The translations under genes and the position numbers were made by a program. Below, one piece after another: positions 10,579 through 22,240 of a DNA stretch of 64,000 bases. The first letter of the stretch is position 1. Every line of letters starts with the position of its first letter. The notes beneath the pieces were generated by a model. The model worked only from the letters and a program-made list of their open reading frames with translations. It was not told the origin of the DNA and searched no databases. The stretch covers positions 182,482,856-182,546,855 of the forward strand of contig JAHLJT010009419.1 in the NCBI GenBank assembly GCA_031308135.1. The letters are read 5' to 3'. The stretch comes from Acheta domesticus. Taxonomy: Eukaryota > Arthropoda > Insecta > Orthoptera > Gryllidae.

Positions 10579-11636
10579 TGGGTAGAGAAGGGGGAGGAAA
10601 GCGAAGTGGGGGTGGTGATGCGGAGGACTGTGATGGGGCCTTCTCTATCCAACGTGATTCACGCCGCGCCGGACCGTGCTGCCCGGGACGGGAGGAGAGG
10701 GATTGCGCTGGTTGAATGGATGGAATCTGAGTTGACTGGGTGAAGCAATCAAGGAAATTGACATTGCACATGTTTTATTTCAAAATAATCTTAGACACTA
10801 AGTGAAATGGATGAGATGTTAATGATGAAAACAAAGTGATGTGGTTATGAAAATTATTTACAATTCGTGCTACATTTATTAATTGCACTGACAGGAATTG
10901 TCAGAGTGTTCCTGGCTAAGCACATTTACTTTGAACTCGGTCTGGCTGGGTAGTACCTTGGTCAACGCGGCATGCGTGATCTTCAGCCTTGCCTCTCCGG
11001 GATGATGCAGGAATGCAGGACCCGCACAGTTTCCCCACGTATAGGGCTCGTAAGTAGCCCCACAGCTGGTCAGAGAGCTGGCCCAAACGCTGTTGGTAGG
11101 GCCATGGCAGCAGGAGTCACACACGGTCTTGCGCCACACAAGATCCTCTCAGGTGTAGGAGGTGCGAGTCGGGCGTCGTTCACGCCGAAGTGAAATTGAA
11201 CATGTACTGAATGATGCTTCAAACGCCAGGAGGCCAGTGCAGAACTGCCGAGGGCAGCGTTGTAATCTGCGCGAAGCGCAATGAGAACCTGTATTACGAA
11301 CCTGGTGGTTCAAACAGTGCAGAACTGCCGAGGGCAGCGTAGTAACGTGCGCGAAGCGCAATGACTCACGACCCGATCACGCGCGGAGAGTGCACAAAAC
11401 GCGGTTGTTCCCGGCTGGCGGAGCGTCGACAAGTCCTGTCTCGCGGGGAATGTCCCGTTTTAGGCTATTTGGCAGACACGGGGGGAAGGGCCCTTTGGAG
11501 GGGGTAGCAGGCCCTTCGGTGACCTGTGGGTGGCCGCCGGGGAAGGGGGAGGCCGCCGGCCGTGGGCGCGCCGGCTCCGCGAGGCGGGTGTCTGCAGGAG
11601 GAAAAGAGACGAGGGCTTTGTGTTGTGTACGGAACA
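10579..11636. mobile_element. Solo LTR inserted in the R2/R4-like element
   Basis: A 1058-bp insert starting TG (TGGGTAGAGAAGG) and ending CA (TACGGAACA), flanked by AAAGC at 10574-10578 and 11637-11641. Joining the flanks restores continuity of the R2-like sequence, which proves the ends. TG...CA termini with a 5-bp duplication and no coding region are the signature of a solo LTR left by recombination between the two LTRs of an element (BEL/Pao, Copia or gypsy class). It is GC-rich at its right part and holds an internal duplicated unit (11235-11364). Orientation cannot be told. Confidence 0.8.
11235..11364. repeat. 80-bp spaced duplicate inside the solo LTR
   Basis: A segment of about 50 bp beginning CAGTGCAGAACTGCCGAGGG occurs at 11235-11284 and again at 11315-11364, differing at a few positions. 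Each contains the short inverted repeat TGCGCGAAGCGCA. Confidence 0.85.
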
Positions 11637-11641
11637 AAAGC

Positions 11642-11821
11642 ATTTATACATTCAACGCACTTGCTATGCAAGGCTGATAAATTCTTCAGCCGGAAATTAT
11701 GAATTTTATCGCTTCCAGGGCTCTTCCAATACTTTAGTTTGGCAAGAACAGGTTTTATTGTCTCAATTTGGAAGCTCTCCATGGGTACAATCGTTTCTGC
11801 TGATTTGCTGATTGTTTCCAA
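11642..11821 (-). pseudogene. R2/R4-like element, start of the RT domain
   Basis: Contains IKPVLAKLKYWKSPGSDKIHNFRL, the KxWKSPGxDxI block that opens RT in this class. Coding resemblance ends at CVECINAF exactly where the solo LTR begins; the residues after it in the same frame are LTR sequence. Removing the LTR and one copy of its 5-bp duplication joins this segment to the RT continuation at 10578 (which then meets a stop codon within a few residues). Confidence 0.72.
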
Positions 11822-11931
11822 CCAGCTTGCTTCAGCATTATACTATTTCATTCCAGTTGACCATATACCTCCCCAGTAGCCTTCGATTTCGTCTTTAGTT
11901 GGCCGCAAGTTTGTCTCAGTATCTTGTATAC

Positions 11932-12677
11932 CTAAAGATTTATAGAATGCTTCCTAGTCTCTTTTGAAGTTGGCATTATGCTCCTTTCTCTTCTGACTTT
12001 TTTATAACGTCTTAACCGTTTTGCATACGCGCTCAATTTTTGTTTGACTGTGTCAAGATATTCAGATGGTATGCTATGTGGTTTATCAAATTGGACATGA
12101 TTGCTGTACTTTTTACGAATTTTCTTCTCAAGTTTCTTATTTCTGTTGTTGATATAGGCTGTTATTATTCCCGCGTCAGCTCTCAACTCATTTATTTTTT
12201 GTTCTAATCTCCTTTCCCATGGTCGTTTCTTTCTCTTTAATTTTGGCTGTTTCGCAAATGTTTCTTTCAGGTTACCCCCGTTTAATTTGACGATAGTTGC
12301 TGCTGAACTGTATAAATACAAATTTAGATCTGAATAGGTGATAACGTTATCAATCATTGATGAGAGAACAGTGTTGATCATGATATTAATCAGATCTCTC
12401 AGTTTGGATGACATTAATTGTTTGGAATGCCTGGTCTCTTTTCTGGCATTAACCCATTGAATTTAGTCAGCATGATATTTAACTCAAATTCCGTCTGTTG
12501 TTTTATTACATCATTCTTATGGAAAATGCATGGTCTCTCTGGACTGGTGGTATTTTCTTGTGCGTCTTCTTCCACTGATCTGGCATTTACATTTTCTTCG
12601 GAGTGTTGTTCTCTCTCTCGTGCAACTTCTTGCTGAATACGCTCCCGTATTGCCAATGGTACTAGGTTTTTTCGCAC
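11932..12677 (-). pseudogene. R2/R4-like element, N-terminal coding region in two frames
   Basis: Two overlapping fragments, 12677-12414 and 12414-11932. The first has acidic, Gln-rich sequence with RERIQQEVAREREQHSEEN. The second has SSKLRDLINIMINTVLSS, KLKRKKRPWERRLEQKINEL and SAYAKRLRRYKKVRRE, the Lys/Arg-rich stretch that precedes RT in R2/R4-like elements. The junction between the frames at 12414 is a frameshift. No CCHH DNA-binding finger could be confirmed upstream, though the region up to about 13010 may hold a decayed one. Confidence 0.7.
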
Positions 12678-13021
12678 AAATGACGCTCTTTGACTAGCTA
12701 GACCCTGTTCAGTAACACGTAGATTGGGAAACTGCTGTACGAATCACGAATGGAGGAGCTGCCTATAGCCAGTCAATTCTATTTCACAGCGGGTCATTCT
12801 ATAATAAGTGCGCAGTAGGATTTGGTTCATTTCCACATTCCATTGTATCCACTGTCTAGGCAGTCCTTCTCTGGTGGTCAACGGCTGTGTTGCCGCTGAA
12901 ACATTTCGAGCAGTTGACTCTCAATGGTGGTTGTCTCTCTGTTCGATTCATTCTGCTTCTTCCGATGGTTCGTAGCACATGTCATCTTATTATTAATGAA
13001 TGTATGTTAATGTATGTTGGC

Positions 13022-13071
13022 AATAATATATTATTATTATTATCATCATTATTATTACTATTATTATTATT
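13022..13071. repeat. ATT/ATC microsatellite
   Basis: An imperfect trinucleotide run of TAT/ATT units broken by CAT and ACT triplets, a few hundred bases right of the recognised R2-like sequence. It may mark the edge of that element, but no target duplication was seen. Confidence 0.85.
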
Positions 13072-13289
13072 CAGGGGAATACGTTTATTACAGAACACTA
13101 ACCCATATTTGTAGATTAGTAGAGATAACGACATTTTATTAACACAAACGAATAGTAACGGTGAAACATTTTATAAAAAACATTAAAATGCTCAGTCAGA
13201 TTACAAAATTATAAGATCTCAAAAGTTAGGAGTGGGTTGAAGTTTGCCATTCGTAATTCTTCCTGAATCAATGTTCGTATTTTTTGTAG

Positions 13290-13571
13290 GAAGAAGAAGA
13301 AGAAATCGAAGAGCGCGAGAGTTTTGGGGATTACGACGAGAAATCGCCCTGGCTGACGCAGCTGCCTTTCGATCTCGTCCTGGCTGTCCTGTCGAGTGCG
13401 CTGTCGGGGCTGGTGCGGACCCCGCCGCCCATTCTCCTGGGCCGAAAGGCAGAATCCTACCCTCTATTTCGAGGTCTTATTGACCTTCTAACATGCATCT
13501 ACTCGGAGCTGGGCGAGGATCAACTCAATAAATGGACAGTCCCCTCCATGAAACTAATGGGTCATCCACTG
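13290..13571 (+). CDS. Internal exon of an unidentified conserved gene
   Basis: A 282-bp open segment (94 codons, phase 0 at both ends) with a strong acceptor (CGTATTTTTTGTAG at 13276-13289) and a consensus donor (CTG|GTAAGC at 13572). The translation starts with five Glu, is acidic (EEREFS-like start, GDYDEKSPW), then has an amphipathic helical stretch LPFDLVLAVLSSALSGLV, and ends YPLFRGLIDLLTCIY, ELGEDQLNKW, SMKLMGHPL. It looks like part of a helical-repeat or scaffold protein, but I do not recognise the family. GC-rich codon use contrasts with the AT-rich flanks, as in the ham exons. No neighbouring exon was found, so its gene must have long introns or extend outside. Confidence 0.7.
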
Positions 13572-16500
13572 GTAAGCCTTGCAGCATAGCAATGTAATTT
13601 GTATAATCCAGGACGGGTATTTGTAATAATGTTACCTAACTAAAATTTGGTCTTTGGTTAATTACGTTATTACTCTGCCACAGTCTCAGTTTCCTAGGAT
13701 TTTTCGTTTTCGGTGGAGAGTGCATCTGATCGTGCCTGCGTTCAGAGATTTTATGCATCTCAACTCCGTGTGCGACCTCGGTCTCTCGGGTCCACAGTAC
13801 AGACGGTTGAATGTATGTTAAGTTATCCCCCTTTTACTCTCCTGCCCGTACTTCGTAAGAAGAAAAAATGTTGTAATTCTGTGCCGAAAAACGGCGAATT
13901 TTCGAGAGAAAACTCTTATTGTCGGGCCCTGGCCATTGTTGAAAACCACTCAAATACTAAACACGCCATTTATGTAATGTATAATTTTATATACAGCGTT
14001 GAATTCTCGCACTTCAGACAGGCTCTATAACCATTCAAATTGGTCAGGTTGCTGAGGACGCGCGCTTGCTAAACAGTGTTTGGTAAATGTGACGAAATGA
14101 AACATATATCTCACCAAATGATTTTATCTTCGAAACAAGTATAGTAGTTCTACTGACAGTTCTCTTTGTTCATTTACTTACGATTATAAATTGTCTGATT
14201 TACTAAACGCAGCGCATCATGTTTAGTGAATCTTACTACACGAATAATTGTATTTACTATAAGATCGCTTACTAAACATATTTAAGTACATTCTACTACA
14301 ACATTTTCTCAGTGTACAACTAAAACATTGTAGAGAGATGAATTTCCTTAATGAAATATGTTATTTAAAGACAAATTTTGAAATAAGGTCATGCACAATT
14401 TTTCGAAAGTTTAAGAAGTTTTCCCGAAATTTTGCGTGAAATATAGGCACTTTTTGTTTTATTTTTTTCTCCTAAACGGCATCGAATTTGTATTAAATTT
14501 TGACCTCTGATAGAGTGAAAAAGCTTATGAGAATGGCACAAGTCTGATTATGGTTAAAATCACTGATTTTTCGAAAACTGCAAAAATACAAAATTTTTTC
14601 GGCGTCGTCCTACAACTACAATTTTGAACATGAACTTTTTTATTAATAAAATGTGTTCATCAAAAACATATCTTCAAATAAGATCCTCTAAAATTTTTTG
14701 AAAACATGAGTATTTTTTCATAATTATGCATAATAGAAATTGTTTAAATTTAAATAATTATTTTCTTTGAAAGGCTCCAAATTATTTCTTAAAATTTTTC
14801 CTCGTATGTAGCAAAGTACAGTAAAGATAGTGGTTACGGTCCATTTTCGTTCCATTTTGCATTTTTCAAAATTGCAAAATCAAATCAAAATTATTATTTC
14901 GAATTTCGTACGCTTCGTTTGACGCGTTGTAAGTTTGCAAAATAGTAACCCAGTGATTTCAAAATTCTTCCAATTCATCCGATTATCGTCAGTCGTGATG
15001 ACTGTGTGATAAAGATAATATTCTTATGAAAGGAAATGCGGATTGAATAAGTTTAAGGTACCTGTCTACCTGAGAATGATGAAAAATCGAGAAACGTTCT
15101 GTGAGGGCAAACTTTCTGTGAGAACTACCTCAAAAGTCCGCATATTTAACGCCATTTTCTCATAAAAGGCTCCAAATTTTTTCTTCAAACTTTTCGAACG
15201 GATAGTGCAAATTGCTCCCTTTGATATGACGTTAAGTTCAATTTGGGTTATTTTTTTATTTTTGCACAAATTACACAAATGTATTTTTTTGAAAGATCTC
15301 TCACACATTCAATATGCACATTACAAGCAATTTGTAATCACTGTTGCATTTGTAAGTTAAAGTGCTTTAAATGAAGTGTTTAGAAAACTCAAAACTTTTC
15401 TGTCAGAAAGAGCTTCAAATTTCGCATTTTTAGTACCGCTTAAACGCCATTTTCTAAAGAAAAAGCTCCATATTTTTCAAAGAAAATTGCCATTTAGAAG
15501 AAAGTTTTACTGTTCTTTAATATTCTAGAATTAAACTTTCTGTTCTACCATTAGGAAAGCGAAAAAATTAAGAAAATGTTTAAAAAAAGGTTTGGGCGGC
15601 GATAGATCGCAGCTGGCACGAGCGTGTGGCAATTCCGAATAGCGGCCAGACCCAAGTAAATATACGGTAATATAATAAGGAAATATAACACTTATACGGG
15701 AAAGTCTGTGCCATTCTGTAGCACCACCTGTTATTTTTTGATAACTTGTAAATCTCCCCCTTTATTCCATTCAATAGGTTATATGTTTCTTTCAGCATTC
15801 TAAAATCAGTTGAATGATCTTTCATTATAAGATTGGGGTCAGGTACCCCAAAAGAGTTTTCAAGGAATGATTTAAATTGAGTTTATGAGAAAGGAAATTT
15901 ATCTTGGTTGGAATCAATAAATGTTTTGGTTGGGAGCAGAAGATCCTCTATTCACTTGTCAGTTAAACTATCTTGAGAAGAGGATCTTCATTTGCATTTT
16001 CTGCTCTCTTTTTTTGAGGGTTTATAGCCTTGGTCTTTACATGTTACATCATTGCTATATTCTCAAGGATGGAGGATGATTCAGATGGGAGGCTTCTTTT
16101 GTTTATAAGGGGGAAGTTTGTATAATCCATAGCAACTGAATCATCTACTTTGTCACATGGTTGTGATGAAGGGGGAATCTCCTAAAATATTATCATTATT
16201 TTTATCTGTTGCTCTATTTAAAACTGGCGTGAGGCTAATGTTATTAATTCGACATTTGCTGAAAATATGGGTTTCATTTTTACTTTTGAAACAGGTAATA
16301 TCAGTTGTAAAAAATAATCTATATGATGTGACTAGATATGGGATTAAAAGTGATTGAGGTAATTTATGAACTTCAGTTGGTTGGACAAAAACTTGGACCC
16401 TGAAGCTAGTAATAAGGGATATGCCTGATTCAAGAAGATCAGCTGTGATATTAGGTAATGTTAGAAGAAGTTTGAACATTCAATTGTTGAAGAGCATTTT

Positions 16501-17081
16501 TGATAACCTCAAGTGAGATAACTAGACAGACATTAGGTATTATAACTCTTACATGTTTGCTTAGTAAGGGTCTAATATTCACTTTAATGCCATTATTAAT
16601 AAACGTTTGATGGTTATCTGTTAGGTACTTATAGATTTAAGTATTAGTAATAGTAAATAGTTAGCGATTTTCTTGGAACTAAGAACACACAAATTCTATT
16701 ATTCGCTATGCGTCACACAAATCGAATGTCAATTGAATTGATAAAAGTTGATATTTTACTCACATAATCTTTTATCCTAAGTCCTCTCTGCGCTACAATA
16801 ACTGATTGGTCCTTTGACGAGAAGATGTCCATTGTCGCAGCTTCAGCATCATATTTTACATTTGATCCATGTTGTTGTTGTTGTTGTTGTTGTTGTAGGG
16901 GATTCGAGGTTATGTTTTCCTTGTTGCTTAAGGTATCCGTTTTAACGCGAATTGCTACTCTCTCTAGTAGCAGCTGCACACAGAATACACTTGAAAAAGA
17001 TACTATATCACAGTTTTATTTATACGTTCACCAAATAAGATAATATATTCACTGTCGAAGACACACGCAAACCACGATGTA
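13572..17081. other. AT-rich intron or intergenic stretch with dispersed repeat copy 2
   Basis: No gene recognised. About 14380-15560 is a second copy of the dispersed family seen at 7909-8590 (phrases AACGCCATTTTCTCAT and GAGCTTCAAATTTCGCATTT recur). A (TTG)8 microsatellite lies at about 16871-16896. The rest is unique AT-rich sequence. Confidence 0.6.
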
Positions 17082-17660
17082 AGATATATAGGTGTCAACT
17101 AGCCGCCTTTTGGACAAAATTTTTGAAGCCAGTTTGAGGCTAGTTCCTCGCTTATCCGTATGGTGCGCACGATCGAGTTGGGCATTCATGATTGCGTCTC
17201 GCGATTTAGTGGCTATTTATTTATTTATTTACGTCAAAAACAGATTTTATTTGCAACTGCCTCAAAGGTAGATTAAGTGAATAGGATAAAATGTTTAGGG
17301 AACACTTGCTTTGCACACTGTTGTTTGAGCGCCGAAAACACATCAGCAGCACGTCGCAAAGAGTATACATAAGCTAACAGCAGCGAGAAAAATATCTCAT
17401 CTAGCATACCATTACTAGCACTGTGTAAACAACTATTTCCAGTCGCACAGAGCGCTAGCGCTGTCCAGGTGCTGGCAAACTCGTAACTGGCACACCAGTA
17501 CTGGTAGCGTGTAAATCAGCCTTTACAAAGCTATTAAATGGATCACCATCTTGTCCCAAAAATGCCCAAGTCGTTCGCAGCTCTTACATAGCGAGAACTA
17601 TGAGAACTAGCCTCACATTAGCTTCAGTTTTAGACCGGGAGTGAACCCACCTATATCTCT
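17082..17660. mobile_element. MITE with TA target duplication
   Basis: Ends AGATATATAGGTG at 17082 and CACCTATATCTCT at 17660 are near-perfect inverted copies, flanked by TA on both sides. Further in, a second inverted pair around AGGCTAGTTC (17143 and 17605) extends the symmetry. 579 bp with no transposase ORF. TA duplication suggests the Tc1/mariner group. Confidence 0.65.
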
Positions 17661-18277
17661 TAACCGTACGCAAACTGAGCAGATGATGTTACTAGTAACA
17701 CGGTCCCCCGCCGACTGTGGGATAAATCTTGTTCCTACATGTTATAAACTACTTCTCCTAACACGTTGTGTGGTCAGAATCCATGTTTTGTTAAATTATC
17801 ACGCTGTCGCACTCTAAAATTTCCTCTTAATTCGGTAATTCATAATTTATTTTCCACTGAAATATATATATATATAAACTCAGTATACTAATACACTACT
17901 CTTCTGTCCATCTCAAATATGTCATTAACATTACAAAAGAGCGACGTTCTTCTTCTGTACTAAAATATATATTTACAATGATAAATATTTAGCGGTTTTA
18001 ATTAATTTTGTTTTTAAATAAATGTAATTAACCATCATTGACACTTGCTAGGTATTCTATGATTTCTAAACCAGTTTACTGGTTGTTTAGCTACGACTAA
18101 TTAGTTACTTTATTACAGTGTATCCTATAAATCTACCGAAGACAGCAGAACCTCTCACAGCGACTATTTATTCCCTGACCTCGGACGGAGCATAAACGAT
18201 CCAAAGCAAGCAGTCAATAATATGTCAATGGAACTATCAATATTTTCAAACCGTTAAGCATTATCATCAATAGTAAT
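17661..18277. other. Non-coding, nothing recognised
   Basis: AT-rich sequence with a short TA run at about 17863-17876; no ORF, RNA gene or element ends recognised. Confidence 0.5.
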
Positions 18278-18691
18278 AAAGGACGTTAAATACAATGAAT
18301 ATATTAAAAATTGTGTTGGTTCAAGTTACAAGCATTTCTTAGCTTTACTACATTACATTCTGTCGCTGGCTCTGTAGTCGAAATTGTGTGGTCAATATTG
18401 AATGAGTATGACTTGGAAGTATTGACACCGACCTCGCTGAATGCATAATTCCGATTTTCACTAATACTATTACATAGATTTCTGTCCTCATTATGGAGTC
18501 ATATTTACTCAGGATAAATCAGTTAGCTTGTAATATAAATATATAATATTTACCATTAAAAATGTACTTGTCTCATAAATTCATTATCTCTTAATTATTT
18601 AGAAATGTTGTAGAATATTCGCAGTGTCTATTTTTTATTGTTTACTAGTTCATCAGTTTATGCACTTAAAACGAAAAATCGTAATGTTATA
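18278..18691 (+). repeat. Direct repeat copy A (about 415 bp)
   Basis: Begins AAAGGACGTTAAATACAATG and matches 20611-21026 along its whole length at roughly 90 per cent by eye, with small gaps. Shared phrases include TGTCGCTGGCTCTGTAGTCG and TTTCTGTCCTCATTA. Non-coding. Confidence 0.85.
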
Positions 18692-18720
18692 CTTGCAAAT
18701 ATTTCTTTACAAAAATAATC

Positions 18721-19035
18721 ATCAGCTCCAACTGCCAATACAATAGCACAAACTCCGTCATCGGCAACAATAAGGTGTTCTTCTACAGCACGGTGCAGCC
18801 GCTGTCGCATTCGACAGCCTGCCTAAACTCTCAAAACACTTCTTTAGATATGCAAGAGAGGAAATCTTTTTCAGGCATTGAATCTCAAAACAAAAAAGGA
18901 AAATCTAATAATGAAATTAGATTTGTTTATGCTTCATCGGTATCATCTACATACGGTTTACTCTGTAACCCCTGCCCTGCAATAATGGCATTAGATTTAT
19001 ACCATCAGAACTCGCAGGTCATTGTTATAAAATAG
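18721..19035. other. Short GC-richer segment open on both strands, possible exon or element relic
   Basis: Positions 18721-18840 are richer in GC than their surroundings. The + frame reads on to a stop at 19033-19035 and includes NKVFFYSTVQPLSHSTACLN. The - frame, after a plausible acceptor (TTTAGGCAG), includes RLHRAVEEHLIVADDGVC. Neither is recognised. It directly follows direct repeat A, so a transposon relic is as likely as a host exon. Confidence 0.25.
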
Positions 19036-20610
19036 TGTAAGATCTAAAAAAAATACAAAAAGTGACTTACCAACTAATTATTTAAAACACAGTAAAATAA
19101 TGTTTATATCAATTTAATATATCCATAAATTTAGAAACTTTTGTGACGAAGGAAATGAACAATACATGTAGTGATCCTAACCAAAAAAGAAAGTGATAAA
19201 AGGTTTTCCAAATACTTACAGCGAAAAGAAATTTAAGATGAACTCATTCGATTCAAGTTTCCAGTTTTGGAAGTGAAAAGAATTTATAATAAGGACCGTT
19301 CTCGAGAAATTATTTGTCAGAGATATGGCTATTCAAAAAGTGTTTAAAAATATTTTTTTTAATTGAAAAAACCTTTTAAAATATTTTAAAATTGTTTATA
19401 TTTCATAAAAAAGTCTGCGAAAACCGTTCATATTTGGAAATAGTTGTACATTTTACAAGATTATTTCAAAATATGCCCTTAAATAACATATTTTATTAAG
19501 AAAAAAATCTTTATTTTCAATTTTGTAGTTGTAGGAAAACGTCTAAAATAATTTGAACTTTTGCAATTTTCGAATAATCAGGGATTCCAACGAAAATGCG
19601 ATCTGCAAAATTCTTAACGTTATCTGAAGAGACATATTTTTGAGAAAATGTTGAGACTTCATATAAAGTGCCCCACAAAATCAAGACATCCATTTCAAAC
19701 TCAGAAGGTCTCGAGTTCATTTAAATCGATCCGGGAATATCAATTTTGGAGAAAATTGCCTGAATGGTCTAGGCCGTAGCGTTGGCCCCAGAAGGACGGA
19801 CGGACGGGCGGGCGGACAGCCGTTTGGCCGTCAATGAATTTTTCAGTATCAAGAACTCACACAACATGGATTCTGTCTACATAACATGTTAGAGGAAGTA
19901 ATGTACTCTATATAGGAACAAGATTTATCCACTTCATCCTTACGAGGGCCCAGAAGTAAAGAGTTTTTCTGTCGAAAATTCACAATTTTCCGGCGCACCA
20001 TTACAATACTTTTTCTTGCGAAGAAAGGGAGAGAAAGTAATATGTAATGAAATAGATTATCTAAAGTTACGATTTTTTGTTACGTTTATATGAGTATGTA
20101 AACCAATCATTATTTAAAATCGTCGACATGGCCGTTTTATTATTATAGTAGATACGTTTAATAAAATATCAACTTACCAGGGTATTGGAAGAAGTCAAAA
20201 TATCACATCAAATGAATTTACTTTAATTTTTTTTAAACGAGTAAACTCATCTCTTTATTTATACAAACTGTTCAACAGCAACTATTATGATTTAATTATC
20301 TAAAAAAGTATTGTTGAACACAATACTTTTCTCCTAGAAGCCGATAGAGACGTTTGTCTCTCTTAAATGTGTTCGATCTTTAGTTGTGTACCCTGGCATA
20401 TAGTTGTAAAGTTTTGAGGTAGAATGGTATAAAATGGAAAGTTAGACTTACGCTAGAGCGTGTTATACTTACTCACCAAAGTCTATTGAAAAAAATGTTT
20501 TAAAATATTTTTAAATTGTTTATATTTCACACAAAAGTCCGTGATAACTATTCAATATTGGTAAAAACTGATATTACCATCACTTACTTGCCAATATTAT
20601 CAGTAGAATT
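19036..20610. other. AT-rich non-coding stretch with repeat family copy 3
   Basis: About 19270-19880 resembles the 14380-14720 repeat in inverted orientation (TTTTGTAGTTGTAGGA phrase) and contains a GGACGGACGGACGGGCGGGCGG tract at 19796-19817. Fragments of the same sequence recur at 20480-20560. No gene. Confidence 0.5.
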
Positions 20611-21026
20611 AAAGGACGCTAAATACAATGCAAAATTAAAAATTTTGTTTGTTGCAGTTACAAGAACTTCTTAGCTTTACCACACTACATTTTGTCGCTG
20701 GCTCTGTAGTCGAAACTGTGTGGTCAATATTGAATGAGTATGGCTTGGAAGTACTGACACCTACTCCACTAAATGCATAATTCCGATTATCACTGATAAT
20801 ATTGTATAGATTTCTGTCCTCATTACGGAGTCATTTTTACTGAGGATAAATCAATTAGCTTGTAATAGAAATATATACTATTTACCATCAAAAATGTACT
20901 TGTATCATAAATTCATTATCTCTTAATTATTTAGAAATGTAGAATATTGGCAGTGTCTATTTTGTATTGTTTACTATTTCATCAGTGTGTGTTTATGCCC
21001 TTAAAACGAAACACGTAATGTTACAC
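20611..21026 (+). repeat. Direct repeat copy B (about 415 bp)
   Basis: Second copy of the 18278-18691 repeat, same orientation, 2.3 kb away. The sequences following the two copies differ, so the copies end at about 18691 and 21026. Confidence 0.85.
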
Positions 21027-21184
21027 ACTTTCGGGCGCTTCGTATCCTTTACGCTCGTGTGGGCCTTGTGAATAAAATTCGCCCGCTCCGGTACCTACGC
21101 AACAAAAAATACTCATATTTTATGTATTCCATTTATTAAGCTTAGGGAACCACATCATACAATGAGTAAATAATATAATATGGT

Positions 21185-22240
21185 GGCGTTATTTTAATAG
21201 TGGCACAACTCCATTGACACTAGTTTCGAGATATTGAGCTCTAAAGTTAAATGACAATAAAAAAATCGGGAATGGATTTAGACAAAAAATCTGTGTTTCT
21301 TCTCGTATAAGATATTTATTTGTTTGTCTAAAGATGATATGAATAAGCAAACTGTGTGCTTCGCGTAATATTAGGGGTGTGAAAATGAAGTTGGAGGGCC
21401 AAATCGGTAGATGTCGTTCTAAGAAAAGTTGGAAATGAAGACAATATCGATTTATTAAAACAGATTAAATATTAATTTAATGTTACTGTTGGGACACATT
21501 CAGTTTTATTCATCTTCTCGAAATCGTTGGGTTCCTACCTGGAGATCTGTGAAATGAGCATAATTAATGCTTGAAATGAATGTAAACAAATCAAGCATAT
21601 CCTATTTCTTCTCATAAACCTCTCTTTGCAGTTGTAGTAGAAGCGGGATATTTAATTTTTTGAAAATATTAGTTCTTTCTCATCCACTGAGGGTTTGAAA
21701 GTTAACTGCGTAAAAACCAATTTATTGATTTAAGATTTACTTCTAACTATTTATAAAATACTTGTTTGACAAATCTAATCCATCTAAATTTTAGCCAGTT
21801 ACAGAAACCATTTTGTCCATTTTCCTTCCTTCTTGTTACAAACTTTTGAAAGTCTTTTAACCCATTGACAATTAAGTTTAATTGCTGTGTTAAATAAAAA
21901 ATGTGCGATATAATAATTTTATTTTTGTTGTTTCTATTGCCAAACTTGGATTAAGCTGTTTACCATCTTATCACTGCAGACACTATAAATAGTATCTCGA
22001 AAATCACTCATCACAAGAAAATGAAGAAAACCACGTAGCCGTACCACTGGAGTTTTACCACTATCAAATAAATAGATTGCAATCTTCTGTGATTCACTTT
22101 TATTGTGATGCACTATGTCGTCCATAGAAAGAGGAGTTCTATTACTTTCAGAATAAATGTATAACACTTGCGCGGACCTGAAAATGGAGTTAACTCAATT
22201 TCTCAAAAAAGTGGATTTGTACTACTATTAAAATAACGCC
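21185..22240. mobile_element. DNA transposon relic with 30-bp inverted ends
   Basis: Left end GGCGTTATTTTAATAGTGGC and right end (reverse) GGCGTTATTTTAATAGTAGT match at 18 of 20 bases, and the match continues more weakly. TAT flanks lie just outside both ends. The 1056-bp body has one - strand ORF (22167-21934, 77 codons) with MDDIVHHNKSESQKIAIYLF and GFLHFLVMSDFRDTIY, not recognised, which could be a remnant of its protein. Confidence 0.6.

Larger units (their letters stand above)
8596..12700 (-). mobile_element. Decayed R2/R4-like (restriction-endonuclease class) non-LTR retrotransposon
   Basis: Read on the - strand, a series of ORF fragments follows the order of one R2/R4-type protein: basic N-terminal region (12677-11932), start of RT (11821-11642), then a 1058-bp solo LTR, RT core (10578-9902), thumb and linker (9905-9032), zinc-knuckle and PD-(D/E)XK-like endonuclease (9018-8596). 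It contains at least four frameshifts or stops, so it is dead. The 5' limit is not clear and may extend to about 13010. R2-class elements nick their target with the C-terminal endonuclease and prime reverse transcription there. Confidence 0.8.
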
